Below are positions 1 through 6,858 of a DNA stretch of 35,641 nt, in pieces. Origin of the DNA: Candidatus Heimdallarchaeota archaeon. GTDB lineage: Archaea; Asgardarchaeota; Heimdallarchaeia; Heimdallarchaeales; Kariarchaeaceae. Position 1 is the first letter of the stretch; each line of letters begins with the position of its first letter. The notes beneath the pieces are model-generated. The model was not told the origin of the DNA and made no database searches. It was given only the letters and a program-made list of their open reading frames with translations. A program made the position numbers and the translations under genes. Where the stretch lies: NCBI GenBank assembly GCA_015523565.1, contig WAKA01000044.1:1-35641 (forward strand), given 5' to 3'.

Positions 1-636
1 ATGTTGGGGCCTGGCATGTACAAGCGAACGTCAGATGGGGTGAACATCATTGGTGAGCTAAATGGAGAAATCACTCCTCGAATAAATGAATTGAAAACAC
101 TGATGTCATATAACTCAAAAACAAGGATCACTGACAATATTGTGGGTGTTAAATGGTCAAAGCTTGCCATCAATTCCTCGATAAATTCTGTGGGGGTTAT
201 TACTGGTGAGGTTCTTGGGGTAACCCTCTCCGTAAAAAGAGCAAGGGAGATCTTCTTGAGGGTCTATTCAGAAGTCATTGACTTGGCAAATGCCCAAGGC
301 ATCAGACCTGAAAAAGTGGTGACAAATCCCTATCTGCTTTATATTCCCAAAGATTCCAGCAGATTCAAGCGATTCATTAAAGACAGGTTGGTCATGATTG
401 TCGGTCGCAAATATGGTGACATAAAATCAAGTAGCCTTCAAAGCCTAGAGCGGGGAAGAAAGACAGAGATTGAATTCCTGAACGGTTATGTTTCAAGAAA
501 AGCGGCTGATATCGGTTTTGAAGTGCCTGCAAACAAGGCCATCTACAAAATGGTTCGGGAAATTGAAGATGGAACTCGAAAACTGGGGATGGAAAATATT
601 GACGAATTGTACATGCAACTCCAAAATTCCCTCTGA
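1..636 (+). CDS. panE: 2-dehydropantoate 2-reductase (ketopantoate reductase), 3' part, cut by window edge
   Basis: Reduces ketopantoate to pantoate with NAD(P)H, a step towards coenzyme A. About 211 residues are visible, against about 300 for the family, so the N-terminal Rossmann half with its glycine-rich loop lies outside the window. What remains is the ApbA/PanE C-terminal helical domain: KWSKLAINSSIN at about residues 51-62 holds the catalytic lysine and the conserved asparagine, and SSLQSLERGRKTEIEFLNG at about 144-162 holds the conserved glutamate and the GRxTEIdxlnG signature. The ATG at position 1 is probably an internal methionine, not the start. It ends convergent to the padR-like gene with a 43-nt gap. 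No neighbour shares the coenzyme A pathway, so context adds little. Confidence 0.88.
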   Translation: MLGPGMYKRTSDGVNIIGELNGEITPRINELKTLMSYNSKTRITDNIVGVKWSKLAINSSINSVGVITGEVLGVTLSVKRAREIFLRVYSEVIDLANAQGIRPEKVVTNPYLLYIPKDSSRFKRFIKDRLVMIVGRKYGDIKSSSLQSLERGRKTEIEFLNGYVSRKAADIGFEVPANKAIYKMVREIEDGTRKLGMENIDELYMQLQNSL

Positions 637-640
637 TGAA

Positions 641-655
641 AATACTACTAGTATT
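641..655. terminator. Small hairpin between convergent genes
   Basis: AATACT-act-AGTATT forms a 6-bp stem with a 3-nt loop between the stop codons of panE (636) and the minus-strand padR-like gene (680). It could help end one or both transcripts. The stem is short and AT-rich, and archaeal termination depends more on T-runs, so this is weak. Confidence 0.2.
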
Positions 656-679
656 ATGACCCCCTTTCTTGCCTTTAAA

Positions 680-1162
680 TCACTCAATTTGTATTTCTGT
701 CCATCCTTCTTCCACAATGATCTCATTGGCTCTTTTCTGTAATTCCCTGAGCCTTCCGCTCATCTGGGCCGTGATTGTTTCCGCCTCTTTGAGCAAGTCC
801 TTTGCTTTTATTGGATCTATTGCCAACGTGCTTTCAACAATTGTCTCAAAATATTTTGCGACTGCCTTCAATTGCATGGCAATTTCTGGAAATCTTGCCC
901 GCAAAAACGATGTTCCCTTTGCAGTTCTCATCACTGCCATTTTTTTGCCTAAACGATCCCTGATAAGCAATCCTGTATGCTCCAATCTTCTAATCACAGG
1001 GTAGACTGTTCCTCGCTCTGGTGTCCAATAAATTGTAGATGATTTTAGTTGATCGATCAATGTGGAAACAGGCATAAGCTGATTGTCAGGGACTGTAACC
1101 AATACCAATAGCTCCACAGACGAAAGGGGCTTGTCTTCAAATTTCAAAATGCCTATCCACAT
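680..1162 (-). CDS. PadR-like winged-helix transcriptional regulator
   Basis: A 160-residue protein with an N-terminal winged helix-turn-helix and a C-terminal helical part, the layout of the PadR family. The segment ERGTVYPVIRRLEHTGLL (about residues 49-66) matches the PadR recognition helix and wing entry (consensus like GTIYPLLKRLEEEGLI), followed by a basic wing. The helical tail (about 85-150) probably dimerises. The ATG at 1162 is preceded by GGAG with 8-nt spacing. It lies 69 nt downstream of hsp20 on the same strand and is probably cotranscribed. By inference it could be the regulator that binds the twin palindromes upstream of hsp20 and ubiE, but nothing in the protein proves that target. 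The inducer is unknown. Confidence 0.8.
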   Translation of the reverse strand: MWIGILKFEDKPLSSVELLVLVTVPDNQLMPVSTLIDQLKSSTIYWTPERGTVYPVIRRLEHTGLLIRDRLGKKMAVMRTAKGTSFLRARFPEIAMQLKAVAKYFETIVESTLAIDPIKAKDLLKEAETITAQMSGRLRELQKRANEIIVEEGWTEIQIE

Positions 1163-1231
1163 GTTGTGAACTCCATACTCCCAATATGTTCATTGCTGAA
1201 AAATGTTGCAATCATACCGGGGTCTTCTGCA

Positions 1232-1705
1232 TCACTCTATGTTGATTTCTTCCACTCCTTCGACTGGTGCCTCCAACAGGAGTATACCTTCCTCATATTT
1301 TGCCTTGACTGTTGCAGGATCGATTTTTTCAATTAGGTTGACCTTCAGGGAGTATTCTCTTTCTCCTAAGACGTCCTCAAATCTTTTGCTGCCAGTCGCA
1401 TCCAGAATGAGTGAATCTGATTTCGCCCTTAATTTCAAGGTTTCCTTGTCAATTCCTGGCAAAATTATGGCTACTTTCAATGTATCTCCCACAACTTTTT
1501 GGAAGACACTGTCTAAGGGGTCGTGTTTTGCAAATCGATGTTTCATTTGGCCTGGGGCACAGCATCCTTTCCCCATTTTGAATACAAATGGGGGTGGTCC
1601 AAAGTGCTTTCCATGTCTGCCGTGTCCTCTTCTAAACATGAACACTCTTGGGTTTTCATCCATGACAACTTCTTCTTCAATATTTTCATTCGTGTCTTTG
1701 TTCAT
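1232..1705 (-). CDS. Small heat-shock protein, Hsp20/alpha-crystallin family
   Basis: An ATP-independent holdase chaperone of the cytosol. The C-terminal two thirds form an alpha-crystallin domain: the A-x-x-x-x-G-[IVL]-L signature appears as AKYEEGILLLEAP near the end, and the tail EINIE contains an I-x-I motif of the kind that docks neighbouring subunits in oligomers. The N-terminal arm is unusual: acidic first, then rich in Gly, His, Phe and Pro, with a Cys-Cys pair (GKGCCAPGQ). I chose the ATG at 1705 because GAGGTGA at 1711-1717 sits 6 nt upstream; the in-frame GTG at 1712-1714 is part of that ribosome site. A palindrome at 1751-1768 lies just upstream, so it is likely regulated together with its neighbours. 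Confidence 0.88.
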   Translation of the reverse strand: MNKDTNENIEEEVVMDENPRVFMFRRGHGRHGKHFGPPPFVFKMGKGCCAPGQMKHRFAKHDPLDSVFQKVVGDTLKVAIILPGIDKETLKLRAKSDSLILDATGSKRFEDVLGEREYSLKVNLIEKIDPATVKAKYEEGILLLEAPVEGVEEINIE

Positions 1706-1750
1706 TTTTTTCACCTCGTGTGTAGTCTTATCCTATGTGACAACTAATGT

Positions 1751-1768
1751 TTGTAAGATGTCTTACAA
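1751..1768. promoter_or_regulatory. Operator-like palindrome, copy 1 (hsp20 side)
   Basis: TTGTAAGATGTCTTACAA is a perfect inverted repeat with 8-bp arms around a TG centre. It lies 45 nt upstream of the hsp20 start codon. A second copy with 15 of 18 identical bases is at 1909-1926. Size, symmetry and placement fit a dimeric winged-helix repressor site. The PadR-like protein encoded after hsp20 is the obvious candidate binder, by inference only. Confidence 0.65.
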
Positions 1769-1908
1769 CTGCTATTTTGTTGTCAATATATGTTATAATT
1801 CTATCATATTTAAATTTTATGATTATGTTTGATATCATACATTATTTCACATACGAAAATAACTCCATTATTCTGATCTGTGATGTGTTTTATTATTAAT
1901 TTCGTTTT

Positions 1909-1926
1909 CTATAAGATATCTTACAA
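1909..1926. promoter_or_regulatory. Operator-like palindrome, copy 2 (ubiE side)
   Basis: CTATAAGATATCTTACAA contains the perfect 12-bp palindrome TAAGATATCTTA and matches copy 1 at 15 of 18 positions. It ends 27 nt before the ubiE TTG start and abuts the likely TATA element (AATTATT, 1926-1932), so a bound protein would probably block promoter recognition. Confidence 0.62.
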
Positions 1927-1932
1927 ATTATT
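1925..1932 (+). promoter_or_regulatory. TATA-like element for ubiE
   Basis: AAATTATT is centred about 25 nt upstream of the TTG at 1954, the normal archaeal distance for a transcript beginning at or near the start codon. It overlaps the end of palindrome copy 2. Confidence 0.35.
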
Positions 1933-1953
1933 CCTATTCTGGGTGAATTTAAC

Positions 1954-2691
1954 TTGAAGTTATTAAGCCATGAATTTACTGGAATATTAGTGACTCTTGA
2001 CAAATCTCCTGAAAAAATTGCGGATATGTTTGACAAGGTGGCAATCCGCTATGACCTATTGAATGATTTGATGACTGGGTTCAGTCACAGGAGGACAAGA
2101 AAATTGGCTGTTGCACTCTCTAAGTTCCATGATGGTCAAGCGGCAATTGACTTAGCGACTGGAACGGGCGATTTCGCTTTTCTTTTGGCAAGAAAAGCCC
2201 CAAACGGGAAAATAATTGGTGTTGACATCTCAAGGAAAATGCTTGCTGGGGCTAGATATCGATTATCAAAACTTGCCTTCCAGAATGTGGATTTCCAATA
2301 TGGGAACATCTATGATTTGCCATTTGACGATGATACATTTGATGTTGCCACCATCGGATATGGAATCCGTAATGTCCCAGATCCTGTCACTGCAATGCGT
2401 GAGGTTCGTCGGGTGACAAAAAAAGGGGGTCGTTTTCTAATAGTGGAAGCCACTCCGCCTTTATCGAAATATGCACGTTTCATTGCAAACTTCCATTTTT
2501 CAAGGCTAGTTCCTTTTGTTGCAAAGTTCCTGTCACCTGGCGGTGATGCCTACCACTATTTTGCCAAAAGTGTTGAGCAATTTCCCCCTGCCCCCAAATT
2601 TGCAAAAATGATCGCAAAAGCGGGGTGGAGTGAAGTATACTATCATCCTATGTATTTTGGGACAGTAACTGTTTTCTTGGCAATCTGTTAA
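1954..2691 (+). CDS. menG: UbiE/MenG-family quinone C-methyltransferase
   Basis: A class I SAM-dependent methyltransferase that probably methylates demethylmenaquinone. Motif I is DLATGTGDFAFLLA, and the family-specific block GYGIRNVPDPVTAMREVRRV followed by KKGGRFLIVEATPP matches the UbiE pattern (GIRNvtd...RVLKPGG). The N-terminal MFDKVAIRYDLLNDLMTGF is the UbiE 'FdsIApxYDllN' region. Length (245 residues) is usual. The TTG start at 1954 is preceded by GGGTGA (1941-1946); a GTG at 1990 is an alternative that also keeps all conserved parts. The 3' end overlaps the convergent MFS gene by 4 nt. A menE gene elsewhere in the window supports a menaquinone role; related archaeal enzymes may act on other quinones. 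Confidence 0.82.
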   Translation: MKLLSHEFTGILVTLDKSPEKIADMFDKVAIRYDLLNDLMTGFSHRRTRKLAVALSKFHDGQAAIDLATGTGDFAFLLARKAPNGKIIGVDISRKMLAGARYRLSKLAFQNVDFQYGNIYDLPFDDDTFDVATIGYGIRNVPDPVTAMREVRRVTKKGGRFLIVEATPPLSKYARFIANFHFSRLVPFVAKFLSPGGDAYHYFAKSVEQFPPAPKFAKMIAKAGWSEVYYHPMYFGTVTVFLAIC

Positions 2692-4064
2692 TCCATCATT
2701 TCAAACATGGCGTCTCCCAACATTTGGTCGGTATCCTTCCCAAATAGTTTCTGCCTATCTCCTGCCTCCCCTGTTTTGACGTTGAACAGGAACACGATGG
2801 CCAACACTAGTGACCCCAATGAAAAATAGAACAAGTTTGTGGCAGAGATGTCCATTAAAGCCCCTGAAATGGTCGGCCCAAGAATTGCGGCCATTGAGGA
2901 AAATGCATAATAGACTCCTGTTCCCGACCCGTTATCATTTGCATGTTCCCATACAACTACTATGCTGTTCACATTGATCAATCCCCAACCCATTGCGGCA
3001 ATGGCAAATAAAATCTTGAAACTTGTTCTCCAACCTATTGGGATGCCCATCCATCGTTCATTCTCTACAAAAAGGGCACTTGCAAGAATCAGGAGGAACA
3101 ACGTCAGACCGATTTTCATGGTTTTTATGCGACCCAATTTTGTCCCGACAATCCCTCCCACAACAGTAAACACCACAAAAACCACGGGGAAAATGAAAAG
3201 TATCTGTCCACTTTCTCCAATGGCAAGGTTTGACAGTTCTGAGGCGCTTTTGTTTGGGAACTCCTTTGCCAAATAGACCTTCCATACGTATGTTGAAAAG
3301 AATGCTTCAATTGCATTCCAAGCCATAAACCACGAAAAGATCGCCAATAACATGAAGAGCATTGATTTGTCTTTGGCATTGATCATGTCTCTGACCTGTA
3401 TTTTCAATATTTCAAAACTGGTGTGCTCGTCTTCACCCTCTACCACAAAATCCATGGGTTCACGGATTGCCAACACAAGGATGACCAAAGAAATTACCAT
3501 GACGACAGACATCAACCCAAATGCTTCTGTGTCTTTTCCCTGTTTAAACAGTCCCCCTCCCACAAAAAGGGCGAATGCACCGAATATGCCTCCCATCAGG
3601 TTGACGATTCCGTTACCTATGCTCCTATCCTTGCTTTCCACAAGGTCTGGCATCAAGCTGACGGAAGGTGATCTATATAATGCCATTGAAAAGTTGAACA
3701 ACACGATTGTCCCTAAAAACACAAAGATTGGGAATTCTTTGGCAAAGGGGATGAGGTAAAAGAAAACAGCCGCCAACAAAATGCCGACTATAATGTATGG
3801 CATTCTCCTTCCAAATCTTGTCCTTGTCCTGTCGCTTAGGGATCCAATATAGGGTTGGAAAAAGAAAGCGATTATGTTGTCCCAAGTCATGATGAAGCCT
3901 GTTATGCCAAGGGACATGCCATAAACATCTTGGAGATAGACTGGAATGGCATTGTTGAAGATTGTCCATGTCAGTGCCGTGGTTGCAAACCCTAACGCAA
4001 TTATCGGAACCATGTACAGCGGGGCTGACCGCGTTTGCATGTCTGCTGTGGTGGTTGTCATCAT
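2688..4064 (-). CDS. Major facilitator superfamily transporter, SLC45/GPH-like
   Basis: An integral membrane transporter with about 12 hydrophobic helices over 458 residues. The loop after the second helix reads GSLSDRTRTRFGRRMPYI, the D-R-T-x-x-R-x-G-R-R form typical of the sucrose/SLC45 and GPH sugar:cation symporter groups. Both have a helical pair, a central cytoplasmic loop (here acidic, around residues 208-235) and a second helical half. The substrate cannot be read from sequence; a sugar or glycoside is the family expectation. Two ATGs (4064 and 4061) are possible: the TATA-like box at 4083-4090 fits a leaderless transcript starting at the second. It follows the deacetylase gene on the same strand with a 52-nt gap and its 3' end overlaps ubiE by 4 nt. 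Confidence 0.85.
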   Translation of the reverse strand: MMTTTTADMQTRSAPLYMVPIIALGFATTALTWTIFNNAIPVYLQDVYGMSLGITGFIMTWDNIIAFFFQPYIGSLSDRTRTRFGRRMPYIIVGILLAAVFFYLIPFAKEFPIFVFLGTIVLFNFSMALYRSPSVSLMPDLVESKDRSIGNGIVNLMGGIFGAFALFVGGGLFKQGKDTEAFGLMSVVMVISLVILVLAIREPMDFVVEGEDEHTSFEILKIQVRDMINAKDKSMLFMLLAIFSWFMAWNAIEAFFSTYVWKVYLAKEFPNKSASELSNLAIGESGQILFIFPVVFVVFTVVGGIVGTKLGRIKTMKIGLTLFLLILASALFVENERWMGIPIGWRTSFKILFAIAAMGWGLINVNSIVVVWEHANDNGSGTGVYYAFSSMAAILGPTISGALMDISATNLFYFSLGSLVLAIVFLFNVKTGEAGDRQKLFGKDTDQMLGDAMFEMMD

Positions 4065-4082
4065 GCATTCTCAGATGGTTTC

Positions 4083-4090
4083 TTATTTAA
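4083..4090 (-). promoter_or_regulatory. TATA-like element for the MFS transporter
   Basis: Read on the minus strand, TTAAATAA is centred about 25 nt before the ATG at 4061 (22 nt before 4064), with no ribosome site between. This suggests the transporter has its own promoter despite following the deacetylase gene. Confidence 0.35.
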
Positions 4091-4116
4091 GGAGAAAGGG
4101 GAAAAAGAAATCAATT

Positions 4117-4986
4117 TTACAAGATTTTTCCACTTTTTGAATTGTATTGTCGCTGTATCTTGATCGCTTCAGAAATGGGTGAAATATTGTCCAATCTCGA
4201 AAAGAAGTGTTCAAGTCTCTTTTTGATTTCTGAAATCTTCCGTTCATCATTGATCTTTCTTGACCCAATATGATAGGCAATGTGCCATGGATGGATTGCA
4301 AACACTGTAAATGGTATTTGTGGATTGGCGGATTGTCCCTTCAATAAATCAAGATATTCTTCAACCTCACGATTTCCCTCAAGAAGCTGCCAAAGGTATG
4401 TGGAGATCGGTTTGTTGTTTTTGTCCCTTCCTGTGGTCAATGGGACTTCTGGAATGGTTAGCCCTTGCATGTTCTCTATTTGCAAAGTTCTTGCATTTTT
4501 AATCGTGATTGATGAATCGTAACTGAATTTCTGGGAAATTATATTGGCAAGGTTATTGTCAAAATTCAGGTACGGGGCACGAAACCCGGTAGGTCTCCCT
4601 ATGTATTGTTTCATGATCTCAACTGCCTTGTCCAATGTTTGTGAAATTTTGTCCTTTGTTGGGACAATTCCTGTGCCCTTTCCCGTAAAATCTTCATGGG
4701 CATATCCATGGTTCCCTAAATCGTGCTTTTTCATACGCTTGATGATGGTTTGGTCTAAACGTTTGATTGCCGGAAGGATTGAAGCCTCAATAAATAATGT
4801 TGCCTTGATGTCAAATTTTTCGAACAAATCCAACAGGATTCGCATTCCCTTAACAGTTGCCTTAACAGCGGGTTCCGCAGGTGTATCCTCAGTAACTGCT
4901 GATTTTGCTTCCATCCTTCCTGCAACCGCTATCGGATAATCTCGGTCAACATCAACAGAGATGATTGTAAAATGCTCGTTGTCCAC
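4117..4986 (-). CDS. Polysaccharide deacetylase-family protein (NodB homology domain)
   Basis: A carbohydrate esterase 4-like hydrolase that removes acetyl groups from N-acetylated sugars or acts on related amides. The metal and catalytic motifs are readable in order: SVDVDRD near residue 10 (first aspartates), NHGYAHEDF near 92-100 (H-x-x-x-H metal pair), FRAPYL near 134-139 (RxPY) and AIHPWH near 230-235 (C-terminal histidine). No signal peptide is seen, so it probably works in the cytosol. An insert between the first two motifs, with an AKSAVTEDTPAEPA-like linker, resembles the PuuE/bacterial-type allantoinase-like deacetylases more than secreted chitin enzymes. The GTG at 4986 is the only good start; a TATA-like box 27 nt upstream supports it. 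Confidence 0.82.
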   Translation of the reverse strand: MDNEHFTIISVDVDRDYPIAVAGRMEAKSAVTEDTPAEPAVKATVKGMRILLDLFEKFDIKATLFIEASILPAIKRLDQTIIKRMKKHDLGNHGYAHEDFTGKGTGIVPTKDKISQTLDKAVEIMKQYIGRPTGFRAPYLNFDNNLANIISQKFSYDSSITIKNARTLQIENMQGLTIPEVPLTTGRDKNNKPISTYLWQLLEGNREVEEYLDLLKGQSANPQIPFTVFAIHPWHIAYHIGSRKINDERKISEIKKRLEHFFSRLDNISPISEAIKIQRQYNSKSGKIL

Positions 4987-5007
4987 AATCTGATCTGAAT
5001 TGGGGGG

Positions 5008-5018
5008 ATTAATAATTT
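5008..5018 (-). promoter_or_regulatory. TATA-like promoter of the deacetylase gene
   Basis: On the minus strand GGAAATTATTAAT gives a BRE-like purine stretch followed by a TATA-like core, centred 27 nt upstream of the GTG at 4986. No ribosome site is present, which fits a leaderless transcript. Confidence 0.5.
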
Positions 5019-5042
5019 CCGACGGCGCTCAACACATTTGGT

Positions 5043-5060
5043 TTTACAATAAATTGTAAA
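5043..5060. promoter_or_regulatory. Operator-like palindrome in the deacetylase/purine divergent region
   Basis: TTTACAATAAATTGTAAA is a perfect inverted repeat with 8-bp arms around AA. It lies between the minus-strand deacetylase promoter (25 nt away) and the purine operon (162 nt to its ATG). A 14-base partial copy, CAATAAATTGTAAA, recurs inside purC at 5347-5360. It could be a regulator site for either transcript. The rest of 4987-5204 is AT-rich and has no gene. Confidence 0.5.
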
Positions 5061-5155
5061 TTTTGTCGGAATTTATGGTTTGAATTTAGGAAATTCTTAT
5101 TGCACTGTTCGTTTTTTACATATTTTTGTAATTTTTTGTGAAATTAAGGTAATGC

Positions 5156-5163
5156 TAATAAAT
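5156..5163 (+). promoter_or_regulatory. Possible TATA-like element of the purine operon
   Basis: TAATAAAT lies about 45 nt before the purC ATG, which would give a short leader of about 20 nt containing the GTGA ribosome-site-like bases at 5197-5200. Other AT-rich octamers nearby (for example 5117-5128) are possible, so confidence is low. Confidence 0.28.
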
Positions 5164-5204
5164 CATCGTGGGATGTTTGCATTAACATTTAAAAAAGTGA
5201 TACC

Positions 5205-6179
5205 ATGGTTGGCGCAAGTGAAAGCATATATGAAGGAAAAGTGAAATCTGTTGAGGATTTGGGAGATGGAACTGCAATAATGCATTTCCGGAATGACATC
5301 ACTGCGGGGGATGGGGTGAAACATGAAATGCTCGAAGGGAAAGGTGCAATAAATTGTAAAACAACTGCAATGATCTTTGAAAAACTGGAGGCTGCTGGAA
5401 TCCCCACTCATTTCATCAAACAGTTGGATTCCAACAAACTTTTGGTCAAATCCCTGAAAATATTGCCTGTAGAAGTTGTTGTCCGTAATATCGCAGCAGG
5501 TAGCTTTTGCAGGAGATATGGCGTTCAACAGGGAACCACATTCGACAAACCATTAGTTGAGTTCTTTTTGAAGGATGATGCCTTGCATGATCCATTGATC
5601 ATGAAATCGACGATTTTGAATTTAGGGCTTGCATCAAAGTTGGAGATCTCATGGATGGAATCTTTTGCTTTAAGGGTGAACGAGGTCTTACGTGATTTTT
5701 TCAGGAAGGCAGGGATGCTTCTTGTTGATTTCAAAATAGAGATTGGAAAGGACTTTGAGGGGAATCTCTTTGTCGCGGATGAGATTTCGGGTGACTCAAT
5801 GCGTGTTTGGGATGTCGAAACCCTTGAAATCCTTGATAAAGACCGATTCAGAAAGGATCTTGGAAATGTAATTGAAAGCTATACGGAAATATATGACCGG
5901 CTAAATAACGTTGTATTTAATCCCTCTTCTCAACCAATGGCTCTCCAAATTGAAATCATGCCTAAAGCAGATGTCCCCAATCCTGCAGGAGATGTCGTCA
6001 AAAGAGCCATTGTCAATATGGGATTGACTGCCACTGAAGCTGTTTCTGTTGGTAAATCGATCTTAATTACCTTGACCAATGAAATGGCGGAGAAAAACTG
6101 GCTAAAAAAGGTCAATGAGATCTGTAAAAATTTTCTTGCCAATCCATTGATAGAGGACTTCTCCATTGAGGTGCAATGA
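5205..6179 (+). CDS. purC: SAICAR synthetase fused to FGAM synthase small subunit (PurC-PurS)
   Basis: Residues 1 to about 236 are SAICAR synthetase, which joins CAIR and aspartate using ATP: SIYEGKVKSV near the N-terminus, RNIAAGSF at 94-101, LVDFKIEIGKD at 173-183 and DEISGDSMRVWD at 192-203 are the family signatures (the usual proline of EISPD is glycine here). After a short linker, residues about 246-324 are a complete PurS: EIMPKADVPNPAGDVVKRA and then SVGKSILITL match the PurS β-strand and helix pattern. PurS bridges PurQ and PurL to channel ammonia in FGAM synthase. No stop or frameshift separates the halves. It is the first gene of the purine operon; purQ follows 1 nt after its stop. 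Separate purC and purS genes are the usual arrangement. Confidence 0.93.
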   Translation: MVGASESIYEGKVKSVEDLGDGTAIMHFRNDITAGDGVKHEMLEGKGAINCKTTAMIFEKLEAAGIPTHFIKQLDSNKLLVKSLKILPVEVVVRNIAAGSFCRRYGVQQGTTFDKPLVEFFLKDDALHDPLIMKSTILNLGLASKLEISWMESFALRVNEVLRDFFRKAGMLLVDFKIEIGKDFEGNLFVADEISGDSMRVWDVETLEILDKDRFRKDLGNVIESYTEIYDRLNNVVFNPSSQPMALQIEIMPKADVPNPAGDVVKRAIVNMGLTATEAVSVGKSILITLTNEMAEKNWLKKVNEICKNFLANPLIEDFSIEVQ

Positions 6180-6180
6180 T

Positions 6181-6858
6181 TTGAAAATTGGTGTTGTTCG
6201 ATTTCCTGGGACAAACAACGAGCATGAGACGATAAGGGCTTTGGCATCGTTTGATGGTGTCACTCCTGTTTTAATTGACGTATGGAATCATGAACTGGTT
6301 AATCAAGTTGATGGGCTTTACCTTCCTGGGGGCTTTAGCTATGGTGATTTCTTGAGGGCTGGTGCCATTGCCGCCACAACGGAAACTATGCAGTTAATAA
6401 AGGAAAAAGCAAAGGAGGGAACCCCCATCCTTTCAATATGCAATGGCTTCCAAGTGACCACTGAGTCTTCCCTGTTGGAAGGGGTTCTTCTTCCCAATAA
6501 TACCACGAGGTTCGTATGCAAATTCATCCATTTGAGGATCGAAACAAACGATTCATACCTTTCTGGCTTGGAGGGGCAGGTGTTGAAATTACCCATTGCC
6601 CATTTTGAAGGGAATTTGTGGCATCCCTCTTCCAATGAACTGGAGAAGTATGCAGTTGCAAGGTATTCGGATGAAAAAGGGGATGTATTGCCACAATCAA
6701 ACCCCAATGGCTCTCTAGGGAATATTGCAGGGATCTCAAACGAGACCGGGGTTATTGTTGGGATGATGCCGCATCCCGAAAGAGCTGTTTTTCCTTATCA
6801 GGGATCCACTGATGGCAGATTGATCATTAATTCATTTTTGGAGGCCGTGAAATGCTAA
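6181..6858 (+). CDS. purQ: Phosphoribosylformylglycinamidine synthase glutaminase subunit PurQ
   Basis: A class I glutamine amidotransferase that releases ammonia for FGAM synthesis. The catalytic cysteine is in LSICNGFQ (about residue 87) and the His/Glu of the triad in MMPHPERA (about 198 and 200). The oxyanion region GGFSYGDFLRAGAIA is conserved. I chose the TTG at 6181 because the protein then begins MKIGVVRFPGTNNEH, as PurQ proteins do, and GAGGTG at 6169-6174 lies 6 nt upstream. A TTG at 6166 would add five residues and destroy that ribosome site. Length of 225 residues is normal. It overlaps purL by 7 nt, so translation is probably coupled. Confidence 0.95.
   Translation: MKIGVVRFPGTNNEHETIRALASFDGVTPVLIDVWNHELVNQVDGLYLPGGFSYGDFLRAGAIAATTETMQLIKEKAKEGTPILSICNGFQVTTESSLLEGVLLPNNTTRFVCKFIHLRIETNDSYLSGLEGQVLKLPIAHFEGNLWHPSSNELEKYAVARYSDEKGDVLPQSNPNGSLGNIAGISNETGVIVGMMPHPERAVFPYQGSTDGRLIINSFLEAVKC

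Noticed and set aside
1203..1832. Long plus-strand open frame opposite hsp20
   Set aside because: It is antisense to a clear Hsp20 gene, has no family motif and its product is compositionally odd; treated as a shadow of the real gene.
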